Shown piece after piece: positions 23,253 through 33,710 of a stretch of DNA of 64,000 bases. The stretch's first letter is position 1, and each line of letters starts with the position of its first letter. The notes under the pieces are model-generated. The model made no database searches. It saw only the letters and a program-made list of their open reading frames with translations, and was not told where the DNA came from. The DNA is taken from positions 434,001 to 498,000 of the forward strand of contig NC_014810.2 of the NCBI RefSeq assembly GCF_000200595.1, given 5' to 3'. Made by a program: the position numbers and the translations under genes. Source of the stretch: Helicobacter felis ATCC 49179. GTDB taxonomy: Bacteria; Campylobacterota; Campylobacteria; Campylobacterales; Helicobacteraceae.

Positions 23253-25663
23253 CGCAAGACAAAATTCACCAACTTAGAGGGCACGACCACTTCTTTAAGA
23301 ATCTCCTTATCCTCTAACCATTTATGCGCCTGCTCTTTAGCTTGGACTAATAGGGCGGTGCGATCTAAATCCTTAGCCACGATCATACTGGCGCGCTTTT
23401 TGCCATTGATAGTAATGGCGATCTCAATATTGTCTTGCTCTAGGGCTTGTAAATCCACTTGCTGGGGTTGGAAGTTTTGGCACTTGAAAAGCCTCTCAGC
23501 GATCTCAGAGCAGACATGGGGAATCAAGGGTTCTAAGATATGGGTTAAGATGTAGTAGGCTTCGCTCCAAAGAGCGGGGTTAGTGGTTTTTTCTAAAGCG
23601 TTGAGGGCTTCCATGCACGCGGCAATGAGAGTATTAAAGGGGTAACCGGGTTGTTTTTTCTCAAAGATGGCATGGGCTTTTTGCAGGGCTAAATGCACTT
23701 TAGCGCGCGCTTCTTTTTCTGCAGGGTTTAGGTTTTCTAGTGTAGGGCGTTGGGTGTGAGGTTGGGCTAGAAAAGATTTTTCATAAAAGCGTCTAATAAA
23801 GCGCGCACTACCCTCTAGGGCTTTGTCATTCCAATCGAGTTCTTTATTGGGCGGGGCGACAAAGTGGATATAGAGTCGCGCGATGTCTGCGCCGTATTTT
23901 TCTACAATCTCTTGAGGACTGACCACATTCCCCTTAGACTTGCTCATCTTTGCCCCGTTTTTAAGCACCATTCCCTGCGTGGTCAAGCAAGTAAAGGGTT
24001 CATTAAGTTTTAGATAACCTAAATCACGCAACACCTTAGTAAAAAAGCGCGCATAGAGCAGGTGCAAGATCGCATGCTCCACCCCCCCGATGTATTCATC
24101 CACACTTAACCAATAAGCGAGTTCTTGGGGGTCAAAGGCTTGTGTGTCCCAAAGTTCTTTGGGTGTAGCGTAGCGCAGGAAATACCAACTAGATTGGAAA
24201 AAGGTGTCCATCGTATCGCACTCTCTTTGAGCGGGGCGATCGCATTTAGGGCACAAACATGCCTTAAAATCTAGGTGTTTTTCTAAGGGGTTGCCCTCTC
24301 CATCAATTTTTACATCTTCGGGGAGCAAGATAGGCAGGTTTGCGTGCTTTTCGGGCACAAGTCCGCAGTGATCACAGCGCACCATCGGGATGAGCGCACC
24401 CCAGTAGCGTTGGCGCGAGATTCCCCAATCTTGCAGGCGGTAGTGAGTGATGCGTTGCCCTAAGCCTTGCTCCTCAAAGAGATCGCTTAGTTTCTTGCGC
24501 GCTTGCTCTGGAGTAAGTCCGTTGTAAATATCGCTATGTTCTAACACCCCTTCCTCATTAATCACTCGTTTAATGGGGATATTTAACAAAGTAGCAAATT
24601 CGCCATCACGCGAGTCGTGAGCAGGCACACCCATGAGCGCGCCACTTCCATAGCTCTCTAGCACGAAATTAGCCACATAAATGGGAATGGGCTCTTGGGT
24701 TAGAGGGTGCAGGGCATGCAAGGGCAATAAAACCCCCTTTTTTTCTAAGGCACGGGTGCGCGCATTGGTGTTTTGCATTTCTACAATGGCTTGCTCACTG
24801 GCAGGGTCTAAATGCTTGCCCTCTAAAAGTGCGCTCACAATAGAGTGCCCGGGAGCTAGAGCGAGGAAGGTAACCCCGTAAATGGTGTCGATGCGAGTGG
24901 TAAAGACCTCGATTTGGGCGTGCTGGTCTTGTAAAATGGCCATGCTTGCAGGGGTTAGGGCGAAGTGGAAGGCTAAACCTTGAGATTTGCCAATCCAGTT
25001 TTCTTGCATGCGCAAGACTTGGCTAGGCCAATGCCCTTCTAAGGTTTTGAGTTCTGCTAAAAGTTCTTCGGCGTATTTGGTGATTTTAAGATAGTATTGG
25101 GGCATTTGCTTTTGCACCACAGGGGTATCGCAACGCCAACATTTCCCCTCTACCACTTGTTCATTAGCTAGCACCGTGTGATCTTTAGGACACCAATTCA
25201 GCCATGCTTCTTTTTGATAGACCAAACCCTTTTCATACATTTGTAAAAAAAAGCCCTGCTCGATCTTGGTGTAGTTGGGATCGCAGGTAGCAAATTCTCG
25301 TGTTTTAGAAAAGGAAAATCCTAAAGCCTTAAATTCCTCGCGCATTTTAGAGATATTTTCATAAGTCCATTGTTTGGGGTGGATACCATATTGAATTGCC
25401 GCATTTTCTGCAGGCATGCCAAAGGCATCAAAGCCCATTGGGTGCAAGACATTATAGCCCACTTGGCGGTAATAACGCGCTAGCGCGTCCCCAATGGCGT
25501 AATTGCGCACATGCCCCATGTGAATTGCCCCGCTAGGATAGGGAAACATGCTTAAGATGTATTTTTTGGATTTACTAAAGTCTTTAAGAGGTTCAAATAC
25601 CCCACTTTGTGCCCAAATGTTCTGCCATTTGGCTTCTATGGCATGTGCGTTATAAGTTTGCAT
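23249..25663 (-). CDS. leuS: Leucyl-tRNA synthetase
   Basis: Class I synthetase charging tRNA-Leu. The HIGH motif is HMGHVRN (near residue 50), the KMSKS motif KMSKSKGN (near 600), with the CP1 editing domain between them (including the TTRIDTIYG and HDSRDGEFA segments) and a zinc-ribbon-like CPKD/CWRC insertion. The ATG at 25663 overlaps the preceding stop in TGATG; a TTG one codon upstream is possible. Length is about 804 residues. Confidence 0.97.
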   Translation of the reverse strand: MQTYNAHAIEAKWQNIWAQSGVFEPLKDFSKSKKYILSMFPYPSGAIHMGHVRNYAIGDALARYYRQVGYNVLHPMGFDAFGMPAENAAIQYGIHPKQWTYENISKMREEFKALGFSFSKTREFATCDPNYTKIEQGFFLQMYEKGLVYQKEAWLNWCPKDHTVLANEQVVEGKCWRCDTPVVQKQMPQYYLKITKYAEELLAELKTLEGHWPSQVLRMQENWIGKSQGLAFHFALTPASMAILQDQHAQIEVFTTRIDTIYGVTFLALAPGHSIVSALLEGKHLDPASEQAIVEMQNTNARTRALEKKGVLLPLHALHPLTQEPIPIYVANFVLESYGSGALMGVPAHDSRDGEFATLLNIPIKRVINEEGVLEHSDIYNGLTPEQARKKLSDLFEEQGLGQRITHYRLQDWGISRQRYWGALIPMVRCDHCGLVPEKHANLPILLPEDVKIDGEGNPLEKHLDFKACLCPKCDRPAQRECDTMDTFFQSSWYFLRYATPKELWDTQAFDPQELAYWLSVDEYIGGVEHAILHLLYARFFTKVLRDLGYLKLNEPFTCLTTQGMVLKNGAKMSKSKGNVVSPQEIVEKYGADIARLYIHFVAPPNKELDWNDKALEGSARFIRRFYEKSFLAQPHTQRPTLENLNPAEKEARAKVHLALQKAHAIFEKKQPGYPFNTLIAACMEALNALEKTTNPALWSEAYYILTHILEPLIPHVCSEIAERLFKCQNFQPQQVDLQALEQDNIEIAITINGKKRASMIVAKDLDRTALLVQAKEQAHKWLEDKEILKEVVVPSKLVNFVLR

Positions 25664-26004
25664 CAATACTCCGTGTCTGTAGGTTTACTTCCATCGATAA
25701 TCAACACAACGATACAAAAAACATTGCTCAATAACGCGCCAATGATAAGCATGTAGGCAAAAATAGGGTTATTGAGAATCTGAAAAAAGATAAAGGCAGG
25801 AATGAGGTGCAAGAGGGCTGCGATGGAGCCTCCCAAGAGTTCAGAAGCGAAGCGTTTTTGCACCCCAATTTTTAGAGTTGCAGTGATGAAATTTAAGGCT
25901 AAGGCTGTAAAAAGTGTTACGACATTGGGTTCATACAAGAAACCAGCTAACGAAGTGGTGCTTCCCAAACTAAAGATCACAAAGGCGACACGACCCCAGT
26001 CCAT
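25663..26004 (-). CDS. Small integral membrane protein (DUF6394-like)
   Basis: A 113-residue protein with three or four predicted transmembrane helices ([69 protein letters not shown]). Function unknown. The same small membrane protein lies between leuS and secF in H. pylori as I remember it, so the linkage is conserved. Its stop overlaps the leuS start. Confidence 0.8.
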   Translation of the reverse strand: MDWGRVAFVIFSLGSTTSLAGFLYEPNVVTLFTALALNFITATLKIGVQKRFASELLGGSIAALLHLIPAFIFFQILNNPIFAYMLIIGALLSNVFCIVVLIIDGSKPTDTEY

Positions 26005-26013
26005 GCTTCTCCT

Positions 26014-26985
26014 TTAGACACGCCCATGCTCGTAAAGCTGGCGCAGGCGTTCTTTTTCCTGCTTGCGCTTGAGTTTTTTAAGCTCGTTATCGTGGTAACG
26101 GCTCAAATCAAAGCCCAGTAACACCGCAAGTTTAGGTGCTAGAAAGATAGAGCTATAAGTCCCTACAATTGTGCCCACTAGCATAGGCAGAGAAAAGCCT
26201 ATTAAAATCTTAGAACCAAAGAGATAGAGCACTACTAAGACGAAAAACACCGTGAGCGAGGTTAAAAGGGTGCGACTCAGGGTATTAGAAATGGCTTGGT
26301 TGATGAGGGGGTTTAAATCCTGTTGCTTGCGCGCTAGCATGCCCTCACGGATACGATCAAAGATAATAATGGTGTCGTTGATCGAATAGCCTAATAAGGT
26401 CAGCAAAGCGGCGATCACCTCTAGATTGAGATCGATGTTGAACACGATCACACTCACCGCAGTAACCAAAGTGTCATGCGCTAGAGCTAGCACGCCCGCT
26501 AGAGCAAAACGCCATTCATAACGGAAACTCACATACAACATCATCGCGATGATTGCCAAAACCAGCGATAACACCCCCTTTTCTTTGAGCTCATCTCCCA
26601 CTCTAGGTCCCACGCTATCCAATCTGCGGATTTCAAACTTCCCCAAAGGGTGGAGTAATTGGCTGATCTGCACGCCTAAATCTTGTTTTGTGTTCTGTTG
26701 GGTGGCTAAAAGGGGGATTTTGATCACCATCTCCTCAGGCGCGCCAAACTCGCTCACCTGCACGCCTTTAAATTGGGTCGATACCACCTCGCGCACCTTA
26801 GCTACGCTAACCACCTTCTCAAAGCGCACCTGCACCACACTCCCCCCGGCAAAATCCACCCCTAAATTAAACCCCTTGAAAAACATCAAAAACACACAGA
26901 CAAGCACGAGCACGCCCGAAAAGGGCAGAGTAAAACGGGCATAGCTCATAAAATCCAAAACCCGCACCCGTTTAAAGAGCTCCAT
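26014..26985 (-). CDS. secF: Protein translocase subunit SecF
   Basis: Inner-membrane RND-like partner of SecD that uses the proton gradient to pull exported proteins from SecYEG. It has six transmembrane helices, the [14 protein letters not shown] segment after TM1, and the conserved helix motif [16 protein letters not shown] near the middle. The 323-residue length is usual. It overlaps secD by 14 bases. Confidence 0.97.
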   Translation of the reverse strand: MELFKRVRVLDFMSYARFTLPFSGVLVLVCVFLMFFKGFNLGVDFAGGSVVQVRFEKVVSVAKVREVVSTQFKGVQVSEFGAPEEMVIKIPLLATQQNTKQDLGVQISQLLHPLGKFEIRRLDSVGPRVGDELKEKGVLSLVLAIIAMMLYVSFRYEWRFALAGVLALAHDTLVTAVSVIVFNIDLNLEVIAALLTLLGYSINDTIIIFDRIREGMLARKQQDLNPLINQAISNTLSRTLLTSLTVFFVLVVLYLFGSKILIGFSLPMLVGTIVGTYSSIFLAPKLAVLLGFDLSRYHDNELKKLKRKQEKERLRQLYEHGRV

Positions 26986-28597
26986 GTGTAACCTTTTTGG
27001 GAGATTTAGGGTGGGTGTTCAAGCTGATCCCAAACCAAAAATAAAGCCCCTTCTTTTTAGAAAGTTTGGGGGCGATGGCTTGGTAAAAGCCTTGTGTGCC
27101 AATGATGGCGGTTAAAATCGAGGCTAGAATACCTATGCCTGTGGTGAGCGCAAAACCTTTAATCGAGCCCGTGCCATAAGCATAGAGCAAGAAGGAGGCG
27201 ATTAAAGAGGTGAGATTGGAGTCAAAGATTGCCCGTGAAGCGTTGGCATAGCCTGAACGCAAGGCTTGGGCTACACTTTCATTCCCCCTAAGTCCTTCGC
27301 GCACCCGCTCATTGATGATGATATTAGCATCCACTGCCATGCCCACAGTGAGCACAATCCCCGCCATACCCGGCAAAGTCAAGGTTGCCCCAAAGAGTGC
27401 CATCACCGCGATGATTAAAAAGAGATTGACCACCAATGCCACGCTAGCGATCACTCCAGCCATAGAGTAGTAGAAAATCATAAAAGCAATGACCAATACA
27501 AACGCCCCAGCTAGGGCAATTAGAGAAGTGCGGATACTATCTGCCCCCAAGCTGGGTCCAATGATGCGCTTTTCTAGCACGCTGATAGGCGCGCTCAAAA
27601 CCCCACTTCTAAGCGTGATAGCTAGATCGCTAGCCTGTTCCACACTAAAACTTCCGCTAATCTGCCCGCTCCCCCCTCCGATACGCTCGCGGATGTAGGG
27701 CGCAGAATAGACCTTATTGTCTAGGACCACCGCCATGCGCTTGCCTACATTGTTCCCGGAAAAATCCCCAAAAATCTTAGCTCCCCGTGAATCGAGGCTA
27801 AAACTCACCACGGGTTGGTTATTTTTATCATAAGCCACCTGCGCGTCTGTAAGCATTTCTCCATCTAAGATTGGGATGGCTCTTAAGAGCAATTGACCCC
27901 GCCCCCCACTCTGGGGCGCATAGGGCAAAACCACATCGCCTAGTTTGTGGATTTCCTCCGGGCTCAATTCTGCTAAGTAGGGGTTTTTTTCCTCATCCAC
28001 TGCCATCATCTGTAAATGGGCGGATTTGGTGATCAAGTCCTTAGCCCGTTGCTCTTCAGCAAGAGTTTTGATCCCGGGCAATTGCACTAGAATCGCGTCC
28101 TTACCCTGTTGTAGCACGGTGGGCTCGGCTAACCCGAATTGATCGAGGCGGTTTCTAATGGTGTTGATGACCTGCAAAAGGGTTTGTTGCTGGAAGGTCT
28201 GCGCTTTTTCAAAACTCAAAGAGAGGGTATAGTGTTCTTGGGCGTGTTCGACCTGTGCCCCATCCTTTTTAAAATCCTCTAAGATTTTATCCAAAGCTTT
28301 AGTTTCATCGGGGTCTAGCAGATCAAACTCCACACCCTGCAGAGAAGAGCGCAAATCTTTTACCAAGATGTTTTGTGCCTTAAGCGCATAATCTAGCGAG
28401 GTGGCTATAGAGGTGTATTTATTCTTAAGGGCTTCCTCGATCTGCACCCCTAGCAATAAGCTTAAACCCCCTCTTAAATCTAGCCCTAGGGTGATCTTGG
28501 GTCCCTTAGTTTGCAAGAGGCTAGGTAAAGAGAGTCCCACGCCAAAGACCAGCGCGATCACAAAGATCAGTAAGCGCGCGTTAAACACCCGCCCCAA
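26972..28597 (-). CDS. secD: Protein translocase subunit SecD
   Basis: Larger subunit of the SecDF motor. It shows TM1, [12 protein letters not shown], a big periplasmic P1 domain (about residues 60-330), and the C-terminal transmembrane block with [19 protein letters not shown]. The start is TTG right after yajC (three bases), in the conserved yajC-secD-secF order. Length 541. Confidence 0.96.
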   Translation of the reverse strand: MGRVFNARLLIFVIALVFGVGLSLPSLLQTKGPKITLGLDLRGGLSLLLGVQIEEALKNKYTSIATSLDYALKAQNILVKDLRSSLQGVEFDLLDPDETKALDKILEDFKKDGAQVEHAQEHYTLSLSFEKAQTFQQQTLLQVINTIRNRLDQFGLAEPTVLQQGKDAILVQLPGIKTLAEEQRAKDLITKSAHLQMMAVDEEKNPYLAELSPEEIHKLGDVVLPYAPQSGGRGQLLLRAIPILDGEMLTDAQVAYDKNNQPVVSFSLDSRGAKIFGDFSGNNVGKRMAVVLDNKVYSAPYIRERIGGGSGQISGSFSVEQASDLAITLRSGVLSAPISVLEKRIIGPSLGADSIRTSLIALAGAFVLVIAFMIFYYSMAGVIASVALVVNLFLIIAVMALFGATLTLPGMAGIVLTVGMAVDANIIINERVREGLRGNESVAQALRSGYANASRAIFDSNLTSLIASFLLYAYGTGSIKGFALTTGIGILASILTAIIGTQGFYQAIAPKLSKKKGLYFWFGISLNTHPKSPKKVTHGAL

Positions 28598-28600
28598 AGA

Positions 28601-28915
28601 CTACTGCGCCTCTTTCTTGAGAGAAACCGGATTGTTGGGGCTCTCCTCATCTAGCTTATACGCCACATAATTTTTAGCAAGTTTGACCTCTAAACCTTCG
28701 TTCAACCTCACCTTAAAGAAATTAGCCTCAGGTTTGATCACCTCACAGATGAGCCCCCCTTGTGAGACAATTTTATCGCCCTTTTGGAGATTGTCTAGCA
28801 TTTCTTTATGTTTCTTAGCCTGCACGCGTTGGGGGCGGATAATTAGAAAATAAAAGATCGCAAAGAGCACCAAGAGGGGCAAAATGGAGGTCAGGATTTC
28901 CTTAGTTTGGTTCAT
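28601..28915 (-). CDS. yajC: Preprotein translocase accessory subunit YajC
   Basis: Small membrane protein associated with SecDF. One N-terminal transmembrane helix (LTSILPLLVLFAIFYFLIIRP) is followed by the conserved cytoplasmic part with KHKEMLDNLQKGDKIVSQGG. Length 104. First gene of the sec operon with its own -10 box just upstream. Confidence 0.95.
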   Translation of the reverse strand: MNQTKEILTSILPLLVLFAIFYFLIIRPQRVQAKKHKEMLDNLQKGDKIVSQGGLICEVIKPEANFFKVRLNEGLEVKLAKNYVAYKLDEESPNNPVSLKKEAQ

Positions 28916-28944
28916 AAAACTCCCTTGTGAGATTCAAAACTTGG

Positions 28945-28950
28945 ATTATA
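28945..28950 (-). promoter_or_regulatory. -10 box of the yajC-secD-secF operon
   Basis: On the minus strand the sequence reads TATAAT here, about 30 bases before the yajC ATG, giving a leader of roughly 20 nucleotides. It lies in the 58-base gap between nhaA and yajC. Confidence 0.6.
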
Positions 28951-28973
28951 ATAACTTTACTTAAGCTTTGGCT

Positions 28974-30284
28974 TTAAGATTTGCCCTTTTTGTGGATCGC
29001 CACTAAATAGAGAGTGCCTAATATACCTGAGATAAGCGAAGCTAATAAGATAGCAATCTTAGAAACCTCCATCGCGTCCTTATTGTCAAAAGCCAAATTA
29101 GCCATGAACATAGACATGGTAAAGCCAATGCCTGCAAGCATCCCTGCGCCTAAAATCTGCGCCCAGCTCACCCCATCGGGGCGTTTAGCAATTTTGAGTT
29201 TTTCAGCTAAAAAAGTGATAATAAAAATTCCTATGGGTTTGCCCAAAACCAAGCCCAAGATTACACCCCATAGAATTTCATCTACCTTGAAATTGAGGTT
29301 TCCTCCGATGGCCACCCCCGCATTGGCTAGGGCAAATAAGGGCATGATGAAATACGCGCTATAGGGGTGCAAAGCGTGTTCTAAACGCTCTAAAGGGCTT
29401 TGCAGGTTTCTAGTAGCGTCTTGCAAGGTGTAGAGAATGTCGCGCTGGTCTTGATCTAGGGGCTTATTGGTGCTGTGGGTGTGGGGGTTAAAGGCACTTT
29501 TAAAACTCTCCATCATCGCGCTAAAGCTATGCACGACTTGCTTGCGTTGGGTGATCTTAATGGGTATGGTAAAAGCCAGCGCGACCCCGGCAATGGTGGC
29601 GTGAATCCCGCTATTATGCGTGGTGATCCATAGCCCCACTCCCAAGAGTAGATACATCCACAAATAGCGCACCCCAAATTTATTCAGTGCGATGAGCACG
29701 AGCAAAATCCCTCCCGATCCTGCTAGCCATGTCATGTCTAAATTGGAGCTATAAAAAATCGCAATCACCACGATCGCACCCAAATCATCTGCCACTGCCA
29801 GAGTAACTAGAAACACTTTAAGCGCAGGAGGCACACGCTTGCCTAAGAGCAAGATCACCCCCAAAGCAAAGGCAATATCGGTAGCCATAGGAATCCCAAA
29901 GCCATGCGCGCTAGAAGTGCCCATGTTCAAGCTATGATAAATGAGTCCGGGAACTATCATACCCCCCAAAGCGGCGATCACGGGGAAGGCTGCCTTCGCG
30001 AATCCGCAAAGTTCCCCATACATCACCTCGCGCTTGATCTCTAGTCCTACCAAGAGAAAAAAGATTGCCATGAGCACATCATCAATCCACTGGTGGATGG
30101 AAAAGCCAAAAAAGTAGCTGCCCACATTAAAGCCTATTTTGGTGTGCCACAGTTCAAAGTAATAAGAGGATAAAAAGGAATTAGCATAGATCATTGCCCA
30201 CACGGCACTAATAAAAAGAAAAATCCCCCCAAAGGATTCGCTCTTAACAAAGTCTAAAAAGAGGTTCTTAGGCGGTTGCGTCAT
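28974..30284 (-). CDS. nhaA: Na+/H+ antiporter NhaA
   Basis: Inner-membrane electrogenic antiporter exporting Na+ or Li+ for H+. The 436-residue sequence has about twelve helices; the paired aspartates in LAVADDLGAIVVIAIFY form the ion site. A hydrophilic stretch of about 60 residues in the middle (around residues 240-290, with TQRKQVVHS and NPHTHSTNKP) separates the helix groups, as in Helicobacter NhaA, and relates to its pH behaviour. Nine bases downstream of addA. Confidence 0.95.
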   Translation of the reverse strand: MTQPPKNLFLDFVKSESFGGIFLFISAVWAMIYANSFLSSYYFELWHTKIGFNVGSYFFGFSIHQWIDDVLMAIFFLLVGLEIKREVMYGELCGFAKAAFPVIAALGGMIVPGLIYHSLNMGTSSAHGFGIPMATDIAFALGVILLLGKRVPPALKVFLVTLAVADDLGAIVVIAIFYSSNLDMTWLAGSGGILLVLIALNKFGVRYLWMYLLLGVGLWITTHNSGIHATIAGVALAFTIPIKITQRKQVVHSFSAMMESFKSAFNPHTHSTNKPLDQDQRDILYTLQDATRNLQSPLERLEHALHPYSAYFIMPLFALANAGVAIGGNLNFKVDEILWGVILGLVLGKPIGIFIITFLAEKLKIAKRPDGVSWAQILGAGMLAGIGFTMSMFMANLAFDNKDAMEVSKIAILLASLISGILGTLYLVAIHKKGKS

Positions 30285-30292
30285 CGCTGTCC

Positions 30293-33073
30293 TTATGAAG
30301 AGATGGGGCGTATTTGTATGCCCGATTGCAGGGCGTAGATGAGAGTGGCCTGCACGGAGTAGTCGGAGTAGAGTCGTTGCACACTCTCTTGATAGCTTAA
30401 GATTTGTTGCTGGTGTGTATGGGAGTAGGTAGACCCGCTCTTATAGTCTAAAATCCATAGTTGTTTTTCTTGAGGATTGTTAATGAGCATATCCATGCGC
30501 AACACGCTTTGATCGATTTTAAAAGAGAGTTCTACACTAGGTGTTCCGCGCTCTAAGAGTTCTTGAAAAGTTTGTTCCTGTTGCAAGGCTTGTAAACGCT
30601 TAAGCACTTGGGAGGCTTCCACTCTCATAAAGGCAAAATGGTGTTGTAAGTAGGGTTGTAACTGCGCTAAGGCAATTCCATAGCCATAGTGAAGTTCTAA
30701 CGCTTTATGTAGGGCTTGGCCAAAACGCAGGGCTAGCGCATCAGGAGAGCTAGAAATTTGCTTGTGCAGGTGATCGTTTTGTCTACCAAAAGCCTTTTGA
30801 TTTTCCAAGAGCGCAGGGGTGTTAGATGCTGTTGTTTGAGGAGAAGTGAGAGTTTGCGCAGGCGTAATAGTGCCTACTTGCATCTCTTCCCAGTTAAAAA
30901 CACTTTTATGGGAGTCTTGAATCACAATCAAGCTGTGTTTGGCGCGTGTGCAAGCCACATAAAGGACATTTTGATCTTCGCGAACATTGCGCTTTTTAAG
31001 GGTTTCTAAGGCTTTGGTATACTCTGAATCAAAATTTTCTCTGTATTTTTGTCGGTAAAAAGGTCTGAGGCGTTTTTGATCATAGAGGGTGAAAAACTTA
31101 GAAGTGTCCGGTCTCTTGTTACTAAAGGGTTCGACCACAATCACATGCCCAAATTCCATGCCCTTAGACTTATGAATGGTCATGATCTTGATTCCCTGTG
31201 TGGCCGTGTGGTTAAAACCTAGCGCCTCTTTTTCAAGTGTTGCGATAAATTGCTCGATGTCATGTTGGTTGAGTGAGAGTTCTAGTAAGTGGCGTGCAGG
31301 ATCGCTGTAGAGTTGGAAAGCGCGCATGGTGGCTAAAAGATAGGCACTAAGACTAGAGTTAAAGGGGGGGAGTTGCAGGGGTGTGTGCAGAGGCAAGCCT
31401 AAGAGTTTGGCCATGCAAGCCATGTGATAGGGTTTATTTTGTTGGGGCACTAAGGCGTGCTTGAGGGCGTGTAGTAAAATTTTCGCCTCTCTTTGGGCCA
31501 AAAGACGCGTGTCTGTTTCGCTTATCAAGGCCACACCTTGCAAAGAAGGCTGAGGGCTTTGGAGCAAAAAATCTCTAATGGTGATCGCATCTTGGTTTTT
31601 AAAGCACAAAATAGCGATTTCTTGAGGAGGGACTTTGGCCTCTAGCAGGGCACACACTTCAGCACAGAGGGCTTCTAAGAGATCATGGACTTTACACACT
31701 TTGACAAAGCCCTCTTTAGCTTTTGGATGTGCCTTTTGCGCGCTGTATTGTCCCTCAAATTTTTTAGAAAAAGTGGCGTTGACAAAGTCAAGCACAGCTT
31801 TATCGCTGCGGTAATTGGTGTCTAATTCGCTGCTAGAAAATTCCGCGCACGCATGGGTAAAGAGATCGCTATAACTCCCCCTAAAACCATAAATACTCTG
31901 TTTGACATCGCCCACGAAAAACACGCTCCGATCTGCTAAACTCTGCCCTCTGCCCGCCTTGATTTCTGCAATCAGAGGTTGCAAAATTTGGTATTGCAAC
32001 ACGCTGGTGTCTTGAAATTCATCCACTAAAATGTGGCTAATGCGCCCATCCAAACGGAAGTAGAAAAAATCCCTATCTACCAAATTCCCTGCTAAGAGGG
32101 CATGTGTTTTTAGAGCGATGGCGTTAAAGTCTAATTGGGTAGGGCTGTGTGTGTGGGTCGCATAGAGGTCTAAAAAACGCTCAACCTCTTGGAATATTAG
32201 GATTTCTTGCCATTTGTAATAGGAGATGATTTTCTCCTTAAGGGCTTCAAAATCAGAATTGAGGTCCTCAAGCCCATACTTTTTAAAATAGTAATAGCTT
32301 GCGCCCTCTGTGATGGGCTTATGGCAAGAAAACACTTCTTGGAGATTCGCGCACTTGAGCGCATCTTTAGCCCTTTGAGTGGGGACTCGTTGGTGGATTT
32401 GTGCTTGGAGTGTTCGCGCACGCTCTAAGATCTCCTCTTTTAAGGCGGATAAGTTGAGCACGCCAACCTGTGAAACTTGCATTTGCACGCCACTATAATA
32501 AAGGTCCAAAATAGACTTTAAGGCTTCTGTGGCATTAAAACTTTTGCTCGCATTCAAAACATGCGCGCAAAAACGCCTCAAACTCTCCTTGTCTTTAGAC
32601 TTAAGGGCTTGGATAAAACTTAAAAGTTTCTCTTGGGGGTCTAGGTGGCTCAAGACAAACTGCGCGCTCACTCCCACAAAATGGCTAAACTTGCGCAACA
32701 CCCTTTGAAAAAAAGCATCAATGGTCATGATTTGGGGCTTATCTTGTATAAAGCGCGCATAAACTGCAGGAATGCGGGGCGCGATGAAACCTAAATCAAG
32801 TCCGTAAGTGTCCTGCAGGGCTTGCAAAAGGGCGGGGTTTTTAAACTCTACAGGGTTGCTTGTGGCATCTATTAGCAATTCTTCAAGGGCTTTGAGCACA
32901 CGCCCCTGCATTTCAGCAGCAGCCTTATTAGTGAAAGTGATGGCTAAAATTTCATGAGCACGCACTCCCTGCAAGAGAAGAGCCACATAGCGCAAAACCA
33001 ATGCGAAAGTTTTCCCACTTCCTGCAGAAGCGCGCAAAACCAAATGGGGGTTTGTATTTATGGGTTGTTTCAT
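30293..33073 (-). CDS. addA: AddA-type helicase-nuclease (RecB-like)
   Basis: UvrD/RecB-superfamily subunit of the AddAB double-strand-break repair complex. Walker A is RASAGSGKTFAL near the N-terminus, then ITFTNKAAAEM, DEFQDTS and GDVKQSIYGFRGS helicase motifs. The last 150 residues hold the nuclease motif (RMDMLI, ILDYKSG, then QQILSYQESVQ). Length 926. The ATG at 33073 is preferred because the frame upstream runs into eda; no good ribosome binding site precedes it, but a perfect TATAAT ends six bases before it, so the mRNA may be leaderless. addB is not in the window. Confidence 0.9.
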   Translation of the reverse strand: MKQPINTNPHLVLRASAGSGKTFALVLRYVALLLQGVRAHEILAITFTNKAAAEMQGRVLKALEELLIDATSNPVEFKNPALLQALQDTYGLDLGFIAPRIPAVYARFIQDKPQIMTIDAFFQRVLRKFSHFVGVSAQFVLSHLDPQEKLLSFIQALKSKDKESLRRFCAHVLNASKSFNATEALKSILDLYYSGVQMQVSQVGVLNLSALKEEILERARTLQAQIHQRVPTQRAKDALKCANLQEVFSCHKPITEGASYYYFKKYGLEDLNSDFEALKEKIISYYKWQEILIFQEVERFLDLYATHTHSPTQLDFNAIALKTHALLAGNLVDRDFFYFRLDGRISHILVDEFQDTSVLQYQILQPLIAEIKAGRGQSLADRSVFFVGDVKQSIYGFRGSYSDLFTHACAEFSSSELDTNYRSDKAVLDFVNATFSKKFEGQYSAQKAHPKAKEGFVKVCKVHDLLEALCAEVCALLEAKVPPQEIAILCFKNQDAITIRDFLLQSPQPSLQGVALISETDTRLLAQREAKILLHALKHALVPQQNKPYHMACMAKLLGLPLHTPLQLPPFNSSLSAYLLATMRAFQLYSDPARHLLELSLNQHDIEQFIATLEKEALGFNHTATQGIKIMTIHKSKGMEFGHVIVVEPFSNKRPDTSKFFTLYDQKRLRPFYRQKYRENFDSEYTKALETLKKRNVREDQNVLYVACTRAKHSLIVIQDSHKSVFNWEEMQVGTITPAQTLTSPQTTASNTPALLENQKAFGRQNDHLHKQISSSPDALALRFGQALHKALELHYGYGIALAQLQPYLQHHFAFMRVEASQVLKRLQALQQEQTFQELLERGTPSVELSFKIDQSVLRMDMLINNPQEKQLWILDYKSGSTYSHTHQQQILSYQESVQRLYSDYSVQATLIYALQSGIQIRPISS

Positions 33074-33079
33074 GCTGTT

Positions 33080-33085
33080 ATTATA
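33080..33085 (-). promoter_or_regulatory. TATAAT box placed for a leaderless addA transcript
   Basis: On the minus strand TTGCTATAATAACAGC ends right before the addA ATG. With the usual six to eight base gap, transcription would begin at or next to the start codon. The box overlaps the eda stop codon. Confidence 0.45.
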
Positions 33086-33710
33086 GCAAACGCGCCTGTG
33101 CCACACTCTGTTTAGCAATTTGGGTAATTTGATCCCATTGCCCCTTTGCCATCAAGTCTTGAGGAGTGAGCCATGAGCCCCCCACACAAGCGACATTCTC
33201 TAGGGCTAAATAATTACGCATATTCTCTAAACTGATCCCCCCCGTAGGGCAGAATTGCACGCCCGCAAAAGGACCGCTAAAGGATTTGAGCAATTTCACC
33301 CCCCCCACTGCTTCAGCCGGGAAGAGTTTGAGCGCACTAAAACCGTATTCTAAAGCTAACATCAGTTCTCCTGCGCTCGCTACTCCCGGAATCAAGGGGA
33401 TATCCACACTCTTAGCCTCCTGTGCAAATTTGGCATTGATCCCCGGACTGATGGCAAAACGCGCCCCTGCTTTTTGGGCTTGCTCTAACATGGATACATT
33501 TAAAATTGTGCCCGCGCCTACGATGGCTTCAGGCACTTCTTTAGCAATCAAGGCAATCCCCTCTAGCGCGCCGGGGGTGCGCAAAGTGATCTCTAAAATC
33601 TTAATTCCCCCCTTCAAAAGGGCTTGAGCCAGAGACACACCCCATTTAGGGTCTTGTAAAGTGATGACAGGAATTAGCGGACCGGTGTTTAAAATTTCTT
33701 GTGCTTGCAT
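33081..33710 (-). CDS. eda: 2-dehydro-3-deoxyphosphogluconate (KDPG) aldolase
   Basis: Class I aldolase that splits KDPG into pyruvate and glyceraldehyde-3-phosphate, last step of the Entner-Doudoroff route. TIM-barrel signatures: EITLRTPGALEGI with the catalytic glutamate, VGAGTILN, and the Schiff-base lysine in LKLFPAEAVGG (about residue 132). C-terminal FCPTGGI binds phosphate. Length 209. It follows edd with no gap and is surely co-transcribed with it. Confidence 0.95.
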   Translation of the reverse strand: MQAQEILNTGPLIPVITLQDPKWGVSLAQALLKGGIKILEITLRTPGALEGIALIAKEVPEAIVGAGTILNVSMLEQAQKAGARFAISPGINAKFAQEAKSVDIPLIPGVASAGELMLALEYGFSALKLFPAEAVGGVKLLKSFSGPFAGVQFCPTGGISLENMRNYLALENVACVGGSWLTPQDLMAKGQWDQITQIAKQSVAQARLL

